Positions 44,076 through 51,856 of a DNA stretch of 64,000 bases are shown here, piece by piece. Each line of letters opens with the position of its first letter. Position 1 is the stretch's first letter. Where the stretch lies: NCBI RefSeq assembly GCF_014930365.1, contig NZ_JABXWI010000005.1, positions 434,001 through 498,000 on the forward strand. Reading direction: 5' to 3'. Under the pieces are notes generated by a model. It worked only from the letters and a program-made list of their open reading frames with translations. It had not been told where the DNA came from and made no database searches. Origin of the DNA: Streptomyces caniscabiei. GTDB taxonomy: Bacteria > Actinomycetota > Actinomycetes > Streptomycetales > Streptomycetaceae. The translations under genes were made by a program, and so were the position numbers.

Positions 44076-45104
44076 TCAGCCGAAGAAGACCCCGACCTCC
44101 TCGTACAGGCTCGGATCCACCGTCTTCAGACGGGCCGTCGCGTCGGCGATCGGGACGCGGACGATGTCCGTGCCGCGCAGCGCGACCATCTTGCCGAAGT
44201 CCCGGTCGCGCACGGCCTCGATCGCGTGGAGGCCGAAGCGCGTGGCGAGCCAGCGGTCGAACGCCGAGGGCGTACCGCCGCGCTGGACGTGGCCGAGGAC
44301 GGTCGTCCGGGCCTCCTTGCCCGTCCGCCTCTCGATCTCCTTGGCCAGCCATTCGCCGACGCCGGAGAGGCGGACATGGCCGAAGGAGTCGAGCGAGCCG
44401 TCCTTGAGGACCATCTCGCCGTCCTTCGGCATGGCCCCCTCGGCGACGACCACGATGGGCGCGTACGAGGCCTTGAAGCGGGACGTCACCCAGGCGCACA
44501 CCTTGTCGACGTCGAAGCGCTGCTCGGGGATGAGGATGGCGTTGGCGCCGCCGGCGAGACCGGAGTGGATGGCGATCCAGCCGGCGTGACGGCCCATCAC
44601 CTCCACGACCAGGACGCGCATATGGGACTCGGCGGTGGTGTGGAGGCGGTCGATCGCCTCGGTGGCGATGCCGACCGCGGTGTCGAAGCCGAAGGTGTAG
44701 TCCGTGGCGGAGAGGTCGTTGTCGATCGTCTTGGGGACGCCCACGCACGGCACCCCGTACTCGTCCGAGAGGCGGGCGGCCACCCCGAGCGTGTCCTCGC
44801 CGCCGATGGCGATGAGCGCCTCGACCTCCTGCTTGGCGAGGTTGTCCTTGATCCGCCGGATGCCGTTCTCCTCCTTGAGCGGGTTGGTGCGGGAGGAGCC
44901 GAGGATCGTGCCGCCGCGGGGCAGGATGCCGCGCACGGCGGGGATGTCGAGACGGACGGTGTCGTTCTCCAGTGGTCCCCGCCAGCCGTCCCGGAAGCCG
45001 ACGAAGTCGTAGCCGTACTCCTGTACGCCCTTGCGGACGACGCCCCGGATGACGGCGTTGAGCCCGGGGCAGTCGCCGCCTCCGGTCAGTACTCCGACGC
45101 GCAT
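44076..45104 (-). CDS. pfkA: 6-phosphofructokinase (PfkA family)
   Basis: Phosphorylates fructose 6-phosphate in glycolysis. The 342-residue actinobacterial-type PfkA has GVLTGGGDCPGLN, GSSRTNP, IGGEDTLG, PKTIDNDLSATDYTFG and MGRHAGWIA. By E. coli numbering the phosphoryl-donor residues are Asp104 (in GGEDT) and Lys124 (in PKTIDND), the pair associated with pyrophosphate-dependent enzymes, whereas ATP enzymes carry Gly104. The donor is therefore uncertain. ATG 45104 has GAAGGGAC upstream. Two palindromes lie in the promoter region. Confidence 0.93.
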   Translation of the reverse strand: MRVGVLTGGGDCPGLNAVIRGVVRKGVQEYGYDFVGFRDGWRGPLENDTVRLDIPAVRGILPRGGTILGSSRTNPLKEENGIRRIKDNLAKQEVEALIAIGGEDTLGVAARLSDEYGVPCVGVPKTIDNDLSATDYTFGFDTAVGIATEAIDRLHTTAESHMRVLVVEVMGRHAGWIAIHSGLAGGANAILIPEQRFDVDKVCAWVTSRFKASYAPIVVVAEGAMPKDGEMVLKDGSLDSFGHVRLSGVGEWLAKEIERRTGKEARTTVLGHVQRGGTPSAFDRWLATRFGLHAIEAVRDRDFGKMVALRGTDIVRVPIADATARLKTVDPSLYEEVGVFFG

Positions 45105-45150
45105 GGAAATGTCCCTTCGCCGCGGTTGCCTGGTGAGGGTCACGCTAATA

Positions 45151-45164
45151 GTGATCCAGGTCAC
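45151..45164. promoter_or_regulatory. Crp-like palindrome upstream of pfkA
   Basis: GTGA-TCCAGG-TCAC, the half-sites and 6-bp spacing of Crp-family operators, 47-60 bp before the pfkA start. Binding by the Streptomyces Crp is an inference. Confidence 0.45.
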
Positions 45165-45217
45165 TTCGGCATGCACGGGAGGCCAATTCCGGCGAATTAC
45201 GGCCGATTGAGGGGGAG

Positions 45218-45235
45218 TTGATCGAAGATGATCAA
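45218..45235. promoter_or_regulatory. TTGATC-N6-GATCAA palindrome
   Basis: Perfect 6-bp half-sites separated by GAAGAT, between pfkA and macR, 33 bp past the macR stop. It is too AT-rich and short for a usual Streptomyces terminator; a protein-binding site is possible. Confidence 0.4.
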
Positions 45236-45268
45236 ATCCCCTTCACTCTATGGGGTGATTCGAGGCGT

Positions 45269-46003
45269 TTACTCGTCGTCGAGACCGCGCTCTATGGCAT
45301 AGCGGACCAGCTCCACCCGGTTGTGGAGCTGAAGCTTGCCGAGGGTGTTCTGGACGTGGTTCTGGACCGTGCGGTGCGAGATCACGAGGCGCTCGGCGAT
45401 CTGCTTGTAGCTCAGGCCCTTGGCGACGAGCCGCAGCACCTCGGTCTCACGGTCGGTGAGTTGCGGGGCCTTCGGCTCGTCGGCGCCCGGGGCGGGCGCG
45501 GGCTCGGAGGCGAGGCGGCGGTACTCGCCGAGGACCAGGCCCGCGAGGCCCGGCGTGAAGACGGGGTCGCCGACGGCGGTGCGCCGCACGGCGTCGATCA
45601 GCTCCTCGGTCGACGCCGACTTCAGCAGATAGCCGGTCGCGCCGGACTTCACCGCCTCCAGGACGTCCGCGTGCTCCCCGCTCGCCGACAGCACCAGGAC
45701 GCGCAGGGCGGGATTGGCTCCCACCAGTTCCTTGCAGACCTGCACGCCCGGCTTCGCGGGCAGGTTCAGGTCCAGGACGAGCACGTCCGGCCCGGTGGCG
45801 CGGGCGCGCCGCACCGCCTGCTCGCCGTCGCCCGCCGTGGCGACCACGTCGAAGCCGGCCTCGGCCAGGTCGCGGGCGACGGCGTCGCGCCACATGGGGT
45901 GGTCGTCGACCACCATGACCCTGATCGGGCCGCCGCCCCCGCCGGGCCGCGCCACCGCGTCCGCCGACCCGCCGTCGCCCACGCTCTCCACGCTGTTCGT
46001 CAC
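45269..46003 (-). CDS. macR: MacR-like response regulator (NarL/LuxR type)
   Basis: The 244-residue protein has a receiver domain, residues 27-145, with VMVVDDHPMWRDAV, phospho-acceptor Asp in DVLVLDLNLP and the Lys in GYLLKSAS. A LuxR helix-turn-helix follows (LTDRETEVLRLVAKGLSYKQ, HRTVQNHVQNTLGKL). Its GTG start overlaps the kinase stop (GTGA). The open frame continues upstream through the kinase gene, but that part is only an out-of-frame reading. The symbol follows the S. coelicolor MacRS system by position and type. Confidence 0.92.
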   Translation of the reverse strand: MTNSVESVGDGGSADAVARPGGGGGPIRVMVVDDHPMWRDAVARDLAEAGFDVVATAGDGEQAVRRARATGPDVLVLDLNLPAKPGVQVCKELVGANPALRVLVLSASGEHADVLEAVKSGATGYLLKSASTEELIDAVRRTAVGDPVFTPGLAGLVLGEYRRLASEPAPAPGADEPKAPQLTDRETEVLRLVAKGLSYKQIAERLVISHRTVQNHVQNTLGKLQLHNRVELVRYAIERGLDDE

Positions 46004-47334
46004 CGCTTCTCCGCCTTCCCCCGTACACCCGTCGGCCCCTGTGCGGCCTTGGGTACCTTCAGTTCGACTTCCGTGCCCTGGCCCGGCACCGAGATCAGCT
46101 CGGCCGTGCCGCCGATGTCGCGCAGCCGCCCCCGGATGGAGAGGGCCACCCCGAGCCGGCCCTCGCCCTCCGCCTGGGCGAGCCGCCCCTCGGGGATGCC
46201 GGGGCCGTCGTCCCGTACCGTCACGACGATCTCGTCCGGCCAGTCCTCGACCAGGATCCAGGCCCTCGCCCCGTCGCCCGCGTGCGCCCGCACATTGTCC
46301 AGGGCCGCCCCGACCGCCGCCGCCAGTTCCCGCGCGGCCCCCGGGGCGAGCGGCACCGGGCCACCGGGCTCGGAGAACGTGACCTTCGCGCCGGCGTACG
46401 GGGCGAGCAGCGCGCGCAGGTCCACGGGCTCCCCGTCGGCGCCGTCGCCGGAGACGTCCGGTTCGTCCACCACGCGGACGAGGGCGCCCTGGGCCGCGTC
46501 CTCCGAGATCCGGGAGACGGGGACCAGGCCGCCGGAGACCAGGGTGCGCAGCGCGACCTCCTGCTCGCCCGCCATCCGGCCCAGTTCTGCGGCCTCGCCA
46601 CCCAGGGCGGTGCCGCGCCGCTGCACCATGGCGAGGACCTGGAGGACGCTGTCGTGGATGTCCCGGGCCAGGCGTTCCCGTTCGCGGGTGGCGGCCTCGA
46701 TCTCCAGGGCACGCGCGAGGGTGCGCTCGGAGGCGCGGGCCACCTCTACGACGTAGCCGATGGCGATGGAGGCGACCCAGACCAGCAGCACGTTGTGGAT
46801 GGTGTCGCGGGTGGGGGCGCCCCGGTGGACCAGGTTGGCGACGGCGACGAGCGTGGAGGCGAAGGCCGCCCAGCGCCAGCCGCCCTTGATGGCGAAGGCC
46901 AGGACGGCGCCGGCGGTCCATATCGACGGCAGCGTGGGGCCCCCTGCCTCGACCCGCGCGGCCGAGTCGGCGAGCCGGGTGAGCAGGATGCCGACGATCG
47001 CGATGGTGAGGTCGGCCGCGAGGAACCGCTTGGTGCAGCTGGCGGCGCCCGCGACCTTGGGCAGGGTCACCAGCGTCCAGCCGGCCAGCACCGCGAAGTA
47101 GGCGACGGCCAGCCAGGGGCGCTCGAACTTGTCGTACGCGCTGATGAACAGGCCGACGGCGTAGATCATCGTCAGCACCCGGTAGCCGGTCAGCGCACGC
47201 CACAGCGGCTGCTCCACCGACATCGTCATGACCCGCTCGAGCTTCGGCACGTCCCCCACCCCCTGCTGACTCGCCACCGGGCTCCCCGGCGTACGCGTCC
47301 GGAACGCGACCGTACCCGGGAAGCGGGCGGTCAC
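46000..47334 (-). CDS. macS: MacS-like sensor histidine kinase
   Basis: The 444-residue protein has an N-terminal DUF5931-like membrane domain with about five helices (residues 45-190), a HisKA_3 dimerisation motif with the phospho-His in RERLARDIHDSVLQVLAMV, and a HATPase domain (LDNVRAHA, VRDDGPGIPEG). The stimulus is unknown. GTG 47334 overlaps the acyltransferase stop by 4 bp and the stop overlaps macR, so the three genes are coupled. In-frame GTG and ATG codons within the first 40 codons make the N-terminus uncertain. Confidence 0.9.
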   Translation of the reverse strand: MTARFPGTVAFRTRTPGSPVASQQGVGDVPKLERVMTMSVEQPLWRALTGYRVLTMIYAVGLFISAYDKFERPWLAVAYFAVLAGWTLVTLPKVAGAASCTKRFLAADLTIAIVGILLTRLADSAARVEAGGPTLPSIWTAGAVLAFAIKGGWRWAAFASTLVAVANLVHRGAPTRDTIHNVLLVWVASIAIGYVVEVARASERTLARALEIEAATRERERLARDIHDSVLQVLAMVQRRGTALGGEAAELGRMAGEQEVALRTLVSGGLVPVSRISEDAAQGALVRVVDEPDVSGDGADGEPVDLRALLAPYAGAKVTFSEPGGPVPLAPGAARELAAAVGAALDNVRAHAGDGARAWILVEDWPDEIVVTVRDDGPGIPEGRLAQAEGEGRLGVALSIRGRLRDIGGTAELISVPGQGTEVELKVPKAAQGPTGVRGKAEKR

Positions 47335-48161
47335 GAAGCCGGTCGGTCCCTGTCCGCGCCGTCCTTCTCCGCACGGGCCCTCTCGGCCAGTTCCCTCAGC
47401 TCCTTGGCGGCCTGCTCCTTCTCGGCCTTGGCGAGGGCGGCCCTGGCGGCCTTGTCGGCCTCCTTCTCGGCCTTGGCCGCGTCCGCGATCTGCCGCTTGG
47501 CGGCGGTCGCGTACATGTCGACGTACTCCTGGCCGGAGAGCTTCATGATCTCGTACATGACCTCGTCGGTCAGCGCCCGCAGGACGAAGCGGTCGTGCTC
47601 CATGCCCTGGTAGCGGCTGAAGTCGAGGGGCTTGCCGATGCGGATGCCGGGGCGCATGACCTTGGGCAGGACCTTGCCCGGGGGCTGGATCTTCTCCGTG
47701 TCGATCATGGCGACGGGGATGACGGGCGCGCCGGTGGCGAGGGCCACCCGGGCCAGGCCGCCGGGCTTGCCCCGGTAGAGGCGGCCGTCGGGCGAGCGGG
47801 TGCCCTCGGGGTAGATCCCGAACAGTTCCCCGCTCTCGATGACCTGTATGCCGCTGTTGATGGCGGCCTCGCCCGCGCCGCGCGCGCCGGACCGGTCCAC
47901 CGGGAGCTGGCCGACGCCCTTGAAGAAGGCGGCCGTCAGCTTGCCCTTGATGCCGGGGGTGGTGAAGTACTCGGCCTTCGCGATGAACGTGACCTTGCGG
48001 TCCAGGACAGCGGGGAGGAAGAACGAGTCCGAGAAGGAGAGGTGGTTGCTCGCGAGGATCGCGGCGCCCTCGGCCGGAATGTTCTCCAGGCCCTCCACCC
48101 AGGGCCTGAAGGTGACCTTGAGCGGTCCCCCGATTGCGACCTTCATCGCGCCGTACAACAA
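47331..48161 (-). CDS. PlsC-like 1-acylglycerol-3-phosphate acyltransferase
   Basis: Probably acylates lysophosphatidic acid at the membrane. The 276-residue protein has the acyltransferase motifs NHLSFSD near residues 39-45 (NHxxxxD) and YPEGTRSPDG (EGTR). The C-terminal 60 residues form a Lys/Ala/Glu-rich helix (AEKEADKAARAALAKAEKEQ), unusual for PlsC and possibly a coiled coil. The start appears to be TTG (48161 or 48158), with GAGAGG upstream. First gene of the operon with macS and macR. Confidence 0.9.
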   Translation of the reverse strand: MLYGAMKVAIGGPLKVTFRPWVEGLENIPAEGAAILASNHLSFSDSFFLPAVLDRKVTFIAKAEYFTTPGIKGKLTAAFFKGVGQLPVDRSGARGAGEAAINSGIQVIESGELFGIYPEGTRSPDGRLYRGKPGGLARVALATGAPVIPVAMIDTEKIQPPGKVLPKVMRPGIRIGKPLDFSRYQGMEHDRFVLRALTDEVMYEIMKLSGQEYVDMYATAAKRQIADAAKAEKEADKAARAALAKAEKEQAAKELRELAERARAEKDGADRDRPAS

Positions 48162-48332
48162 CCGATTGCCTCTCTGTGATCCGTGGAGGAGACCTTAACC
48201 CGGACGCCCGAGGAAGAGTCCGACAGGTCCGACCGGTGTCGAGCGAAGCCCCTGGTCGGTGTCAGTGCGGTCGCGTACGGTGAACCACATCCGGACTCAT
48301 TCACACCCTTCTCATGAACAGGAGACCGAACC

Positions 48333-49226
48333 GTGCCGGTCCTTCCTGGAGCCGAGCCGTACCACCACGAGGGCGGGGAGGTGGGAGTCCTCCTCTGCCA
48401 CGGATTCACCGGGTCACCGCAGTCCATGCGCCCCTGGGCGGAGTTTCTCGCCGAGCGCGGGCTGACCGTCGCGCTGCCCCTGCTGCCGGGCCACGGCACC
48501 CGCTGGGAGGACCTCCGCCCGACCGGCTGGCAGGACTGGTACGCGGAGGTGGACCGCGAGCTGCGGACCCTGCGCGAGCGCTGTACGCGGGTCTTCGTCG
48601 CGGGGCTTTCCATGGGCGGCGCCCTGGCGCTGCGACTGGCCGCGAAGCACGGGGACGCGGTGGCCGGCGTGATGGTCGTCAACCCGGCGAACAAGGTGCA
48701 CGGCCCGGCCGCGCACGCCCTCCCCCTGCTCCGGCACTTCGTGCCCATCACCAAGGGCATCACCAGCGACATCGCCAAGGAGGGCGTCGAGGAGCTGGGG
48801 TACAGCCATGTGCCGCTGCACGCGGCGCACTCGCTGCGCAATTTCCTGCGCCTGGTCGACGGGGAACTGCCCCAGGTCACCCAGCCGTTGCTGCTGCTGC
48901 ACAGCCCACGGGACCATGTGGTGCCGCCCGTCGACTCCGAGCGGGTCCTCGGCCGGGTGTCGTCGACGGACGTCACGGAGATCCTGCTGGAACAGAGCCA
49001 CCATGTGGCGACGTTGGACCATGACGCGGGCCTGATCTTCGAGGAGAGCCACGCGTTCGTCACCCGGCTGGTGGCGGGGTCCGATGCGCCGCGCGCGACG
49101 GATCCCGCGGAGGCGGGTGTGAAGAAGTCCGACGCGGAATCCGTACAGCAGTCTGATTCGGGATCCGCGGAGCGGAACGGTCCGGGATCCTTGGAGCAGA
49201 GGGAAGGGACGGCCACTGGTGGCTGA
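48333..49226 (+). CDS. Alpha/beta hydrolase, carboxylesterase/monoacylglycerol-lipase type
   Basis: The 297-residue protein has an alpha/beta hydrolase core with the oxyanion motif CHGFTGSP, nucleophile Ser in VAGLSMGGALAL near residue 93, Asp in LLHSPRDHVVPP and His in SHHVATLDHD, the triad of Est30-type carboxylesterases. The last 45 residues are a hydrophilic Ser/Glu/Ala tail without known function. GTG 48333 has GGAGACCG upstream. It overlaps the next gene by 8 bp. Divergent from the acyltransferase operon; a role in lipid or ester turnover fits but is inferred. Confidence 0.9.
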   Translation: MPVLPGAEPYHHEGGEVGVLLCHGFTGSPQSMRPWAEFLAERGLTVALPLLPGHGTRWEDLRPTGWQDWYAEVDRELRTLRERCTRVFVAGLSMGGALALRLAAKHGDAVAGVMVVNPANKVHGPAAHALPLLRHFVPITKGITSDIAKEGVEELGYSHVPLHAAHSLRNFLRLVDGELPQVTQPLLLLHSPRDHVVPPVDSERVLGRVSSTDVTEILLEQSHHVATLDHDAGLIFEESHAFVTRLVAGSDAPRATDPAEAGVKKSDAESVQQSDSGSAERNGPGSLEQREGTATGG

Positions 49227-49926
49227 GCACGACTCCGAGCGTGAGCCGGAGGAGCAGGGAGCGCCCCTCGGAGCCTCACCCGGCGACCCACGGGGCGACT
49301 CCTCGGGCAACTCCGCGGGCGGCCCCGCCAAGGGCGCCGGGGGCGCCTCGTCGGGCGAGGCGGCGGGCGAGGAGCAGCACGTGCCGTTCGACGAGGACGC
49401 CGCCTGGCGGGCCATCGTCGCCGGGTTCGGCGACGAGCCGCCGGACCCACCGGGTGCCAAGCCGTTCAGGTCCGTGGAGGACCTGGCCCTCCTGGAGCCC
49501 GAGCCGGAGGAGTCCACGGACAAGGCCCCGGACGGCGCCGCCGGCCCCGCGGCCCCCAAGCCGCTCGGCAGCTCGGTCGCGTTCGCGCCCGGTGTCGGGG
49601 CGGGCCCGCGCGACTACAGCGTGCCCGACCCGGTCGGCGAGGACACCGGTGACGAGGACGAGGACGGCGACGACGGCGAGGGTCACTTCGTGCCGCCCGA
49701 GCCGCCCCCGCTGCCGGAGGCCGACGCGACCGCCAAGTTCGCCTGGCTGGGCGTGGCCGGCGGCCCGGTGCTGCTGCTGCTCGCCGTACTGCTCGGCTGG
49801 GAGATGACCTGGTGGCTCACCACCCTGGGCATCGGCGGCTTCCTCGGCGGCTTCGCCACGCTGGTAATGCGGATGAGGGAGGACGACGAGGACGACGACG
49901 ATCCGGGGCGGGGCGCGGTCGTCTGA
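49219..49926 (+). CDS. Acidic membrane protein of unknown function
   Basis: The 235-residue protein has a long, disordered N-terminal part that is very rich in Glu, Asp, Gly, Pro and Ala, then two adjacent helices near residues 173-215 (LGVAGGPVLLLLAVLLGW, LTTLGIGGFLGGFATLVM) and an acidic C-terminus (REDDEDDDD). It contains the short conserved stretch FDEDAAWRAIVAGFGDEPPD. The GTG start overlaps the hydrolase gene by 8 bp, so the two are co-expressed. Confidence 0.8.
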   Translation: MAEHDSEREPEEQGAPLGASPGDPRGDSSGNSAGGPAKGAGGASSGEAAGEEQHVPFDEDAAWRAIVAGFGDEPPDPPGAKPFRSVEDLALLEPEPEESTDKAPDGAAGPAAPKPLGSSVAFAPGVGAGPRDYSVPDPVGEDTGDEDEDGDDGEGHFVPPEPPPLPEADATAKFAWLGVAGGPVLLLLAVLLGWEMTWWLTTLGIGGFLGGFATLVMRMREDDEDDDDPGRGAVV

Positions 49927-49978
49927 CCCCACCGCCACCCCACCGACGTCACCACCGCCACCGACGTCGCGTCGCGCA

Positions 49979-50015
49979 CGAGGGCCCGCCCGGGATCGTT
50001 CCGGGCGGGCCCTCG
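49979..50015 (+). terminator. Terminator after the hydrolase/membrane-protein pair
   Basis: Perfect 15-bp stem (CGAGGGCCCGCCCGG with CCGGGCGGGCCCTCG) and a 7-nt loop, 53 bp beyond the stop. Confidence 0.9.
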
Positions 50016-50147
50016 CCGTCGCCCGGCGCCACGACACGCTTTCTCTGCGGCGGAACGGAACTCGATTCCGGTGAACGGCGAAGTACGGGTGCACGACCCG
50101 AACGAGCCCAAGCCTTCGAGGCGTTCGGACGAACGAGAGGAGCCCCG

Positions 50148-50771
50148 ATGCCCGTCGGACCACCGGGACTCGGCACCCGCGAGCGAGAGCGCGAGGAGAG
50201 TGACGCCCGTGTGATCGAGCGGTCCCGGGACGAACCCGAGCTGTTCGCCGTCCTCTACGACCGCCATGCCGACGCCGTCCACCGTTACGCGGCCCGGCGG
50301 CTCGGTCCCGAGGCGGCGGAGGACCTGATGGCGGAGACCTTCGCCATCGCCTTCCAGCGGCGGCACACCTACGACCTGGAGCGGCTCGACGCCCGCCCCT
50401 GGCTGTTCGGTGTCGCCACCAACCTGCTCGGCAGGCACCGGCGGGCCGAGGCGCGCCGCTTCCGGGCGCTGGCCCGGCTGCCGGAGCCGGTGGAGCACGA
50501 GGAGCCGGTCGCGGACCGGGCGGTCGCCAGGGCCGGTGCCACGGGGGTGCGCCGGGAGCTGGCGGCGGCGCTCGCCGGGCTGTCCGCCCGGCACCGCGAC
50601 GTGGTGCTGCTGGTGGCCTGGGCCGGCCTCGACTACGAGGAGGCGGCCCAGGCCCTCGGCGTGCCCGTCGGCACGGTCAGATCCCGGCTGAACCGGGCTC
50701 GCGGCAGACTGCGCGAGGCACTGGGCGGATCCGATCCGACCGCTTTCCGAGAGGCAGACGCCCATGCGTGA
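50148..50771 (+). CDS. ECF-type RNA polymerase sigma factor
   Basis: The 207-residue protein has sigma region 2 near residues 28-95 (FAVLYDRHADAVHRYAARRL, AEDLMAETFAIAFQRR, RPWLFGVATNLLGRHRR) and region 4 near 140-190 (LAGLSARHRDVVLLVAWAGL, YEEAAQALGVPVGTVRSRLN). ATG 50148 follows GAGAGGAGC. The stop overlaps the next gene by 8 bp, and that gene encodes a membrane-anchored protein, a typical place for an anti-sigma or modulator. Confidence 0.92.
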   Translation: MPVGPPGLGTREREREESDARVIERSRDEPELFAVLYDRHADAVHRYAARRLGPEAAEDLMAETFAIAFQRRHTYDLERLDARPWLFGVATNLLGRHRRAEARRFRALARLPEPVEHEEPVADRAVARAGATGVRRELAAALAGLSARHRDVVLLVAWAGLDYEEAAQALGVPVGTVRSRLNRARGRLREALGGSDPTAFREADAHA

Positions 50772-51840
50772 CATCGACGACCCGAGGACCCTGGGGGAGC
50801 TGCGGGACCTCGCCGACTACGACGCGGGGGCGCCCCCGCTGGACGAGGAGACCCGGCGGCGGGGGCGGGCCCGGCTGCTGGCCACGATCACCGCGCCGGA
50901 CGCGGACCGGACACGGAAGCCGGCCTTCCGGCTCGCCCCGCCGGTCCGTCGCCGTCCGGTCCTGCGGATCGCGCTGAGCGGGCTGGTCGCCGCCGCCGTC
51001 ACCGCCGGTGTCCTGGTCGCCGTGCAGGAGGACGGCGACGACGGCCGGGGCGGGACCGCGAAGCCGCCGGTGACCGACCTGCCGCCGATGCGGAACGTGA
51101 GCGCGCGGACGGTGCTCAACGGGGCGGCCGCGTACGCGCGACAGCACGAGAAGCAGGTCAGCCCGCGGGACGACCAGTTCATGTACACCAAGGAGATCAT
51201 CAAGGAGACCGACCAGAAGACCGGGAGGACGAAGACCCACGTCGCCGAGAACTGGCGCTCGGTGGACGGCTCCAAGCGTTCGTGGGTCATGGAGCTGGGC
51301 AAGGGGTGGTGGGCCCCGCCGCTGGCCGCGAACGAGAGCGTGTGGCCGCCGCAGGACTGGAGCAGGCTGCGGAAGCTGCCGACCGACCCGGAGCAGCTGA
51401 TCCTGGCGGTCCAGAGGGAGTCCTTCGGACGCCAGGGGAAGAACGCCTCCCTGGACGACATCACCGACGAGGAGTGGATGCACATCCACTTCAGCCTCGC
51501 CGGGCTGCTCAAGCTGGTCCCGGTGATGCCCGAGGGGCTGCGGCCGGCGGCGTACGAGGCGCTCGGGATGGTGCCGGGGGTCAAGGCGGTGCCGAACCAG
51601 AAGGACGCCAAGGGACGGGTCGGCGTGGCCATCACCTACCAGGCCCCGGACCTGCCCGGGGGGAGCTTCGTCTACGGCGGCTACTTCATCTTCGACCCGG
51701 TGACGTACGCCTTCCTCGGCTTCCGCGACGTGCGCACCTCGGGCGACGGCAAGGACATGAAGACGTACACCCAGCTCTCGTACCTGGACAGTTGGGCGAT
51801 CGTCGACCGGGCCAAGGAGTACCCGTCGGCCGCCGGGTAG
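50764..51840 (+). CDS. CU044_5270-family membrane protein, possible sigma partner
   Basis: The 358-residue protein has a cytoplasmic N-terminus of about 65 residues, one membrane helix near 70-88 (IALSGLVAAAVTAGVLVAV) and an external domain of 270 residues. It lacks the HxxxCxxC zinc motif of classical anti-sigma factors. The CU044_5270 family regularly follows ECF sigma genes; control of the sigma factor is therefore inferred from overlap and topology, not from a known domain. Confidence 0.82.
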   Translation: MRDIDDPRTLGELRDLADYDAGAPPLDEETRRRGRARLLATITAPDADRTRKPAFRLAPPVRRRPVLRIALSGLVAAAVTAGVLVAVQEDGDDGRGGTAKPPVTDLPPMRNVSARTVLNGAAAYARQHEKQVSPRDDQFMYTKEIIKETDQKTGRTKTHVAENWRSVDGSKRSWVMELGKGWWAPPLAANESVWPPQDWSRLRKLPTDPEQLILAVQRESFGRQGKNASLDDITDEEWMHIHFSLAGLLKLVPVMPEGLRPAAYEALGMVPGVKAVPNQKDAKGRVGVAITYQAPDLPGGSFVYGGYFIFDPVTYAFLGFRDVRTSGDGKDMKTYTQLSYLDSWAIVDRAKEYPSAAG

Positions 51841-51856
51841 CGGCCGTACGACTGCT

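Noticed and set aside
45269..47374. Apparent 700-residue fusion of a response regulator to a long N-terminal region
   Set aside because: The upstream part is the out-of-frame reading of macS; the GTGA junction at 46000-46003 marks the true macR start.
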